A DNA stretch of 12,506 nt from Pseudomonadota bacterium (GTDB lineage Bacteria; Desulfobacterota; Desulfobacteria; Desulfobacterales; Desulfosarcinaceae). How positions within the stretch are numbered: the first letter of the stretch is position 1; each line of letters starts with the position of its first letter. The stretch covers positions 1 to 12,506 of the forward strand of contig JAEYRZ010000023.1 in assembly GCA_023435265.1 (NCBI GenBank). The letters are read 5' to 3'. The notes below the pieces were generated by a model, which saw nothing but the letters and a program-made list of their open reading frames with translations, was not told where the DNA came from and searched no databases. Below are positions 1 to 5,166 of the stretch, in pieces. The position numbers and the translations under genes are program-made.

Positions 1-1221
1 TTTTTAAACCACACGCCGGTGGACGCCGCCCTGATCGATTTAAAGATGCCTGAAATGAGCGGACTGGAGCTTCTGTCCAGGATTCACGAGGCCTGGCCCG
101 GCGTTCAGGTGATCATGCTCACGGGACATGGCGGCATCGACGAGGCCGTTCAGGCCATCAAACGGGGCGCCGTCGATTTTCTGGTCAAGCCCTATGAACC
201 GGAGCGCCTGCAGCTGCGGGTGCGCCAGCTCTACCACATCTGGTGCCTGGAGCAGGAAAACAGATCGCTCAAGGAGCAGGTCCGGTCGAAATTCGGTTTC
301 GACCAGCTGATCGGGAATGCCGCCGTGATCCTCGCCTTGAAGCGGATGATCTCCCAGGTTTCCGCAAGTGATGCCAATATCCTGATCCAGGGCGAAGAAG
401 GCACCGGCAAGGAAGTGGTTGCCCACGCCATCCATCGGCACAGTGCACGGGGAGACGCTCCGTTCGTGCCCGTCGACTGCGGCGCCAGCGGCGAAAGCAT
501 GATGGACGGTGAACTGTTCGGCCGCGTCGAAGAGGTCTCCAGCGGCAAAGCTGAAACCACGACGGGCCTGATCCGCTCGGCCGATAAGGGCACGCTGTTC
601 CTGAATGAAGTGAGCGCGCTTTCCATGGCCACGCAGGTGAAATTGCTGCGCACGATACAGGAAAAGGTGGTGCGGCCCGTCGGTTCCAGCCGCAGTTTTC
701 CCATCGATGTGCGTTTCCTTGCAGGCACCCACCTCGATCTGCTGATCGAAATCGCCGAAGGGCGTTTTCGGCAGGACTTGTACTATCGCCTTAATGTGGT
801 CGAATTGAAGGTGCCCCCCCTGCGCGAACGGCTGGAAGACATTCCGGTTCTGGCGCGTTATTTCATCGACCGCTTTCAGACGCCGGCCAGTCCGGTCAGG
901 AAGCTGTCGGAACCGGCTCTGGCCTGTCTTCAGGCCTATGGATGGCCGGGCAATGTGCGTGAACTGGAGCATGTGATCCGCAGGGCTGTGGCCGTTGGGC
1001 GGCACGCGGAGATCGCGCTCGAAGATCTTCCGGATAACCTGAGCGGCCGGTCTGCGGCCGAACCGCCGGAGCTGGCGTGCGATCGCATGGAAGCCTACGA
1101 AATGAGCGCCATCCGCAATGCACTGGCCAAGTGCGCAGGGCACCGCAAGAAGACCGCCCAATTGCTGGGCATCGGCGAAGCCACATTGTATCGCAAGCTG
1201 GTCAAGTACCAGATCTCGTAA
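1..1221 (+). CDS. NtrC-type response regulator with degenerate AAA+ domain (5'-partial)
   Basis: The frame is open from base 1, so the true start and roughly the first 45-50 residues of the receiver domain lie to the left of the window. What remains, in order: the rest of the receiver domain with the phospho-acceptor Asp (37-39, in IDLKMPEMSG), the conserved Thr (121-123) and Lys (187-189); a linker helix; an AAA+ domain with Walker A GEEGTGKE (391-414), the arginine-finger region FRQDLYYRL and the sensor II segment GWPGNVREL; and a C-terminal Fis-type helix-turn-helix ending LLGIGEATLYRKL. Two key elements are altered. The GAFTGA loop that contacts sigma-54 is replaced by EVSSGK (532-549), and the Walker B Asp is Asn (LFLNEV, codon 604-606). 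It is therefore clearly of NtrC descent, but by inference may act through DNA binding without sigma-54 remodelling. The partner kinase is probably upstream, outside the window. Family assignment is firm; target genes are unknown. Confidence 0.93.
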   Translation, partial: FLNHTPVDAALIDLKMPEMSGLELLSRIHEAWPGVQVIMLTGHGGIDEAVQAIKRGAVDFLVKPYEPERLQLRVRQLYHIWCLEQENRSLKEQVRSKFGFDQLIGNAAVILALKRMISQVSASDANILIQGEEGTGKEVVAHAIHRHSARGDAPFVPVDCGASGESMMDGELFGRVEEVSSGKAETTTGLIRSADKGTLFLNEVSALSMATQVKLLRTIQEKVVRPVGSSRSFPIDVRFLAGTHLDLLIEIAEGRFRQDLYYRLNVVELKVPPLRERLEDIPVLARYFIDRFQTPASPVRKLSEPALACLQAYGWPGNVRELEHVIRRAVAVGRHAEIALEDLPDNLSGRSAAEPPELACDRMEAYEMSAIRNALAKCAGHRKKTAQLLGIGEATLYRKLVKYQIS

Positions 1222-1243
1222 TGCCCGGGCCGGACGACGCCGA

Positions 1244-2080
1244 TCAGATTGCGCCTTTGAGGTAGCGGTCGACGCCCATGCGGGTGAAAAAGCGCTCCTC
1301 CGGAAGATGATGCGCAGAGCGGGCGAAATCCAGTACTTTCTCGAAATCGAATTTCAGGTTCATTTTTTCGTAGTAGCGTGCAAAAAGGCGCTTGGGGCGG
1401 TAATCCTTGTGCCGGCAGGGGGTGGAGAGCAGCGGAATCCCTTCCGTCGCCACCACTTCCAGGATATCCTGGTCGTTGTACCGGATCAGGGGTTTGAAAA
1501 CCGAGAAACCGCCCTCGAACTGCAGAAATGGGTAGAAGCGCTGCGAGGTTTCAAGGAAACGCGCCTCGGTCGTTTTATGCTGGACCGCGGGAAGCGCATC
1601 CGGAAGCGCGAAGCACGCCGTCAGCGTATGCTCGATCGAGGCGCTGACCAGATCCCAGAGCGAGTAGCTCATGATCACCACCAGGGCGCTCATGTCGACG
1701 GCTTCGGCCTTCAGATGTCCGATAAGAGCTTTTTTCTTGGCCGTATTGCAGATCAGGCAGGGGCTCACGCCTTCGGCCGGAGCTTCGTCCAGGCGATCGT
1801 CCGATTCCGGCAGAGCCTGCCAGGCAATGGCCACTCCCCGCCGCCGCCAATAGTCGTCCAGTTTTTCCCGGTCGCTTGAAGCGAAGACATGATGCGGGTA
1901 AACTCCCGCGAAAGTCTTGAACTCGAAGCCGAACTCTCTGCCGGCGAGTTGAATGAAGTGCAGGACCACGGACGAGTCTTTGCCGCCCGAATAGAGCATC
2001 ATGATCTCTTTTCCGGGCAACGATTCGAGGATGGGGCGATGATCGTCTTTCCAGACTGTGTAATTCAAGGCGCTACCCAT
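1244..2080 (-). CDS. TtcA-like PP-loop ATPase (putative tRNA thiolation or sulfur-transfer protein)
   Basis: A 278-residue protein with an N-terminal PP-loop SGGKDS (residues 31-36), the ATP pyrophosphatase signature of enzymes that adenylate a substrate, often a tRNA base, before sulfur or nitrogen transfer. Two further cysteine sites, C108-x-x-C111 (PCLIC) and C222 (TPCRH), match the three-cysteine pattern that in TtcA/TtuA enzymes holds a [4Fe-4S] cluster. Outside these motifs it does not look like a standard TtcA, so the substrate is open; a PAPS-reductase-like role is less likely because of the cysteine pattern. The start at 2080 is chosen because AAAAAGGAG lies just upstream at good spacing. 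The same frame is open to 2200 but has no ribosome site there. The gene converges with the response regulator, 22 bp stop to stop, and is divergent from tarD. A perfect 12-bp palindrome lies 23-34 bp upstream of its start codon. It appears monocistronic. Confidence 0.85.
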   Translation of the reverse strand: MGSALNYTVWKDDHRPILESLPGKEIMMLYSGGKDSSVVLHFIQLAGREFGFEFKTFAGVYPHHVFASSDREKLDDYWRRRGVAIAWQALPESDDRLDEAPAEGVSPCLICNTAKKKALIGHLKAEAVDMSALVVIMSYSLWDLVSASIEHTLTACFALPDALPAVQHKTTEARFLETSQRFYPFLQFEGGFSVFKPLIRYNDQDILEVVATEGIPLLSTPCRHKDYRPKRLFARYYEKMNLKFDFEKVLDFARSAHHLPEERFFTRMGVDRYLKGAI

Positions 2081-2102
2081 TTCTGCTCCTTTTTGTGCGT
2101 TG

Positions 2103-2114
2103 GGGAACGTTCCC
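2103..2114. promoter_or_regulatory. 12-bp perfect palindrome upstream of PP-loop gene
   Basis: GGGAACGTTCCC is a perfect palindrome just upstream of the Shine-Dalgarno of the leftward TtcA-like gene, a position suited to an operator or a 5' leader element. A 12-bp perfect palindrome is expected a few times by chance in a window this long, so position is the main support. Confidence 0.3.
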
Positions 2115-2260
2115 AGTAACATAACTTTACCGGAATTGGAAATCGCCGCTCCAATGCCGAAACGGAAGTCATCATCCGGCGGGCGGGCCGCCGGCCGCAA
2201 GGGCTACGCGGAATCGAGAAAAATCCGCATCCCCAAACCCGCGCTTGGATTCTATCGAGG

Positions 2261-2283
2261 CAAGGCAGTTGTCAACTGCTTTG
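2261..2283. promoter_or_regulatory. Near-perfect 23-bp inverted repeat, candidate operator for tarD
   Basis: Arms CAAGGCAGTTG and CAACTGCTTTG flank one central base (2272). Ten of the eleven base pairs match and the exception is a G-T pair (2264/2280). The core GCAGTTG-t-CAACTGC is perfect. It sits about 125 bp upstream of the tarD start and overlaps a TTGTCA that could be a -35 box. The size and symmetry suit a dimeric regulator such as a GntR-, LacI- or TetR-type protein, none of which is encoded in this window. Confidence 0.5.
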
Positions 2284-2407
2284 CGAACCGCACAAGACGC
2301 ATTCCTTTGTCCGCCAAAATCGGATATGAACGTACACCGGCGTTTCGCGTCAGGCACGGCGTCCGTGTCGCGTTTCGAGCGCATTTCGCCGGCGAAAGGA
2401 GCGTTTG

Positions 2408-3577
2408 GTGGGTATACGAATCACGGACATCCGCGAGGCAACGCTGCCCATCGCCTCGCCGATCCGCAACGCCTATATCGATTTCTCCCGGATGACCTTC
2501 AGCCTGGTCGCGGTGGTGACCGATGCGGTGCGCGACGGCAGGCGCGTCGTGGGCTACGGATTCAACTCCAACGGCCGTTACGGGCAGGGCGGCCTGATCC
2601 GCGAGCGCTTTGCGCCGCGCATCATGGAAGCCGAAACGGACGCCCTTCTCGATGAATCGGGTGCCAATCTCGATCCCGATCGGGTGTGGACCGCAATGAT
2701 GACCAACGAGAAGCCCGGCGGGCACGGCGAACGTTCGGTCGCCGTGGGCGCCATCGACATGGCGGTCTGGGACGCCGCGGCCAAGATCGCCGGCAAACCC
2801 CTGTTTCGATGGCTGGCCGAGCGTCACGGCCGGCAGGCCGACCCGCACGTCTTCGTCTACGCCGCCGGGGGATATTATTATCCGGGCAAGGATCTTTCGG
2901 CGCTGAGGACCGAGATACGCAGCTATCTGGACCGCGGCTACACCGTAGTCAAAATGAAGATCGGCGGCGCGCCTCTTGACGAGGACATCCGGCGCATCGA
3001 GGCTGTGCTGGACGAAATCGCCGGCCGAGGGCAGCTGGCCGTCGACGCCAACGGCCGCTTCGAGCTGGAAACCGCCGTCGCCTATGCCAAGGCGCTGAGG
3101 CCGTACGGCCTGTTCTGGTACGAAGAGGCCGGAGATCCGCTGGACTACCGCCTCCAGGCGGCGCTGGCCGAATTCTATCCCGGCCCCATGGCCACCGGTG
3201 AAAACCTTTTCAGCCACCAGGATGCGCGCAATCTCATCCGTTTCGGCGGCCTGCGGCCGGACCGCGACTGGCTGCAGTTTGACTGCGCGCTCTCTTACGG
3301 TTTATGTGAGTACCAGCGCACCTTGTCCATGCTTAAGGACCACGGCTGGTCCTGGCGGCGCTGCATCCCCCATGGGGGGCATCAGATGTCGCTCAATATC
3401 GCCGCGGGGCTCGGATTGGGCGGCAACGAGAGCTATCCGGACGTTTTCCAGCCCTTCGGCGGCTTTCCGGACGGCGTGAAGGTCGAAGCGGGGCATATCA
3501 CGCTTCCCGATCTGCCGGGTATCGGCTTCGAGGCCAAATCCGATTTGTACCGCTTCATGCGCGGACTGGCCCACTGA
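2408..3577 (+). CDS. tarD: D(-)-tartrate dehydratase, enolase superfamily (EC 4.2.1.81)
   Basis: Catalyses Mg2+-dependent dehydration of D-tartrate to oxaloacetate, feeding the central carbon cycle; cytoplasmic. The 389-residue protein has the two-domain plan of the mandelate racemase/muconate lactonizing family: an N-terminal capping domain (about 1-130), a beta/alpha barrel (about 140-350) and a C-terminal return to the cap. The catalytic set characterised for Bradyrhizobium tarD is visible: the KxK motif K182/K184, metal ligands D213, E239 and E265, and the general acid/base His322 in IPHGGHQMS with D292 nearby. Long stretches, such as SPIRNAYIDF and YGFNSNGRYGQGG, match the rhizobial enzyme as I remember it, which is close enough for isofunction. 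GTG at 2408 is chosen over TTG at 2405 because it lies 6 bp after AAAGGAG and makes the residue numbers equal those of the rhizobial enzyme. It is followed 36 bp later by the DUF362-ferredoxin gene and is preceded by the 2261-2283 dyad. Confidence 0.93.
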   Translation: MGIRITDIREATLPIASPIRNAYIDFSRMTFSLVAVVTDAVRDGRRVVGYGFNSNGRYGQGGLIRERFAPRIMEAETDALLDESGANLDPDRVWTAMMTNEKPGGHGERSVAVGAIDMAVWDAAAKIAGKPLFRWLAERHGRQADPHVFVYAAGGYYYPGKDLSALRTEIRSYLDRGYTVVKMKIGGAPLDEDIRRIEAVLDEIAGRGQLAVDANGRFELETAVAYAKALRPYGLFWYEEAGDPLDYRLQAALAEFYPGPMATGENLFSHQDARNLIRFGGLRPDRDWLQFDCALSYGLCEYQRTLSMLKDHGWSWRRCIPHGGHQMSLNIAAGLGLGGNESYPDVFQPFGGFPDGVKVEAGHITLPDLPGIGFEAKSDLYRFMRGLAH

Positions 3578-3613
3578 GACGAACCGGCTCAACCCTGTTG
3601 AAAGGAGTCGCTC

Positions 3614-4681
3614 ATGCATCGGGTCATGATCCATCCCGCAACGTATCAGGATTGCCGGAGCGCCGTCGACCTGGCGTTTGCGCTTTTCCCTCAGGACATT
3701 GCCGGAAAGAAAGTATTGATCAAACCCAACGTGCTGCGCTCGTCCACGGCCGAAGAGCATATTGTAACCCACCCGGCGGTGTTGCGGGCGGTGGTCGAAA
3801 AAGTGGAATCGATGTCGCCGCGGGCCATCGTGGTCGGCGACAACCCGGGGATCTTCAGCTACGGCGACAATGAGAACAGCTTCAAAAAAAGCGGCTTGAT
3901 GGATGCGGCCGGGGGATATTACCGCAATATCGGCAATGCCACCCGCAGGCGCGCGTTCAATCCCGATTTTCTGCCCGAGGTGGCGGTCTCCGAAGAAGTG
4001 ATGACGGCGGATGTCGTCATCAGCCTGCCCAAGTTCAAGACCCACGGCCTGACCGTCATGACCGGGGCGGTCAAGAACAGCTACGGCATTCTGCCCGGAG
4101 CCCAGAAAGCGCGCCTGCACAAAATTGCCGGCACGCCGGAGCGCTTTCACGAGATGATCGTGGAGGTGTTTCGCCTGCGGGTTCCGGATCTTTTCATCAT
4201 GGACGCCGTGATCGGCATGGAAGGCAACGGTCCGGCTTCGCCCGAGCTGCGGGAGATCGGTCTCGTTCTGGCCGCCGACAACGGGGTTGCCCTGGATGCG
4301 GTCGTCGCCCGGATGATGGGCCTCGATCCGGCCCGCCTGCGTTTTCTCCAGAAAGCGAAAATGATGGGGCTCGGGGAGTTCGAGGCGCATCGAATCCGCA
4401 TCGATGGAGAAATGCGGATCCTGTGCGATTTCAAGCTTCCGCCGCTGGGCGGCGAGGCCATTGCCGGCAACCCGGCCATTCAGGATTTGATGCTGACCAA
4501 AACCAGGCTGAAACCGCAAACCGATCCGGAACGGTGCACGGCCTGCGGCGCCTGCGTGGACCACTGCCCGGTGTCGGCGCTCGCCATGCAGGACGGCTTC
4601 CCGGCGGCGGACCCCGACCGCTGCATCACCTGCTTCTGCTGCCAGGAGATCTGCCCTGAAAAAGCCGTCAGCCTGCGATAA
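3614..4681 (+). CDS. DUF362 domain protein with C-terminal 2x[4Fe-4S] ferredoxin domain
   Basis: A 355-residue protein. Residues about 30-290 form a DUF362 domain: an early KKVLIKPNVL strand, VVGDNPG near 73-79, and the signature SLPKFKTHGLTVMTGAVKN around 137-154. The last 50 residues carry two ferredoxin motifs, C308-C311-C314-C318 and C337-C340-C343-C347, each followed by Pro, the pattern for two [4Fe-4S] clusters. There is no signal peptide, so it is probably cytoplasmic. The biochemical role of DUF362 proteins is not established; electron transfer or Fe-S-linked chemistry is a reasonable inference. AAAGGAG at 3601-3607 is well placed for ATG 3614. The gene begins 36 bp after tarD on the same strand with no terminator between, so the two are probably co-transcribed. 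A link to tartrate use is inferred from position only, because the dehydratase itself needs no electrons. The first intergenic dyads follow about 35-55 bp after its stop. Confidence 0.9.
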   Translation: MHRVMIHPATYQDCRSAVDLAFALFPQDIAGKKVLIKPNVLRSSTAEEHIVTHPAVLRAVVEKVESMSPRAIVVGDNPGIFSYGDNENSFKKSGLMDAAGGYYRNIGNATRRRAFNPDFLPEVAVSEEVMTADVVISLPKFKTHGLTVMTGAVKNSYGILPGAQKARLHKIAGTPERFHEMIVEVFRLRVPDLFIMDAVIGMEGNGPASPELREIGLVLAADNGVALDAVVARMMGLDPARLRFLQKAKMMGLGEFEAHRIRIDGEMRILCDFKLPPLGGEAIAGNPAIQDLMLTKTRLKPQTDPERCTACGACVDHCPVSALAMQDGFPAADPDRCITCFCCQEICPEKAVSLR

Positions 4682-4737
4682 AAAAAGACACAACCGGTAA
4701 CCCGGGCCCTCCAGGATACGTATCGGGGCTTGACCGC

Positions 4738-4749
4738 CGTTCCGGAACG
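4738..4749. promoter_or_regulatory. 12-bp perfect palindrome downstream of DUF362 gene
   Basis: CGTTCCGGAACG is perfectly self-complementary and lies 57 bp after the DUF362 stop codon, close to a second palindrome GATACGTATC (4715-4724). It could be a protein-binding site. On its own it could also be chance. Confidence 0.25.
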
Positions 4750-4963
4750 TTCGAGGGATGCCCTGTCCGCGGCGGCCGGACTTCATTGCGCATTCCCGAT
4801 AGCGGATTGGGAAGAAATCGTAACTCGGTTACATTCACGGTGGGGTTAAGGCACCCCGCGCCGCGAATCGGCCGCATCTCAATTTGATAGAAATGCCGAC
4901 GGGTTATCCGGTAAAGGCATACACCGTGCGGCTGCGCGGACAAAGAGGATCGCTCCCGGGCGA

Positions 4964-4994
4964 CCGGGTTCGGCGCCGTGTTCGCCGAACCCGG
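4964..4994 (+). other. Strong hairpin with perfect 12-bp GC-rich stem
   Basis: The arms CCGGGTTCGGCG (4964-4975) and CGCCGAACCCGG (4983-4994) are exact reverse complements around the 7-base loop CCGTGTT. Stem length and GC content predict a very stable RNA hairpin. The T-run expected of an intrinsic terminator is missing: there is only CTTTTCG, nine bases after the stem. It lies about 170 bp upstream of the VWA-OmpA start and 282 bp after the DUF362 stop, so it could be a terminator variant, a leader or attenuator structure, or a protein-binding dyad. Confidence 0.6.
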
Positions 4995-5166
4995 CTGGCA
5001 CGCTTTTCGTAAACCGGTATCCAAACTGCTATCGAACAGGCGAGGCGTGGAACCCTGAAGAATGTATGAATGGGGCCTGACTTTTTGCACGCGGCCTGCA
5101 TAAGGAAGCGGGTTCGCCATTCGCCTGCTCGTATATCTACGATTCGATAATTACCTGGAGGAAACG

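Larger units (their letters stand above)
2081..2407. other. Divergent intergenic region between TtcA-like gene and tarD
   Basis: This 327-bp stretch has no convincing gene. It holds the Shine-Dalgarno of the leftward PP-loop gene, a 12-bp palindrome (2103-2114), a 23-bp near-perfect dyad (2261-2283), and the Shine-Dalgarno of tarD (2395-2401). TTGTCA (2269-2274), inside the dyad, resembles a -35 box, but no matching -10 stands out 16-18 bp downstream, so I do not call a promoter. Confidence 0.6.
4682..5166. other. Palindrome-rich intergenic region upstream of VWA-OmpA gene
   Basis: This 485-bp stretch has no convincing gene on either strand. It contains several dyads: GATACGTATC (4715-4724), CGTTCCGGAACG (4738-4749), GTCCG/CGGAC (4765-4769 and 4777-4781), an 8-bp stem with one G-T pair (4793-4800 with 4806-4813), GTAAC/GTTAC (4820-4832), and a 12-bp perfect hairpin (4964-4994). 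It ends with the ribosome site TGGAGG before ATG 5167. No clean sigma-70 or sigma-54 promoter is visible; GATAAT at 5146-5151 is a possible -10 but lacks a good -35. Confidence 0.6.

Noticed and set aside
40..1161. Long open frame antisense to the response regulator
   Set aside because: It lies wholly opposite a gene with clear domain motifs, has no recognisable domain and is typical of antisense frames in GC-rich DNA.
2081..2200. N-terminal extension of the PP-loop gene to an ATG at 2200
   Set aside because: It has no ribosome site, the added residues are not part of the family, and ATG 2080 has AAAAAGGAG at the right spacing.
2405..2407. TTG at 2405 as the tarD start
   Set aside because: It is only 3 bp from the Shine-Dalgarno; GTG 2408 is at 6 bp and gives residue numbering identical to the characterised rhizobial enzyme.
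3302..4786. 494-codon open frame antisense to tarD and the DUF362 gene
   Set aside because: It overlaps two well-identified genes, has no recognisable motif and no ribosome site, so it is a composition shadow.
4996..5010. Sigma-54 promoter at TGGCACG-CTTT-TCGT
   Set aside because: The -24 part is perfect but the essential GC of the -12 element is absent.
5074..5089. Second sigma-54-like site ending TTGCA
   Set aside because: The GG-to-GC spacing is 11 instead of the strict 10, and the -24 element is otherwise poor.
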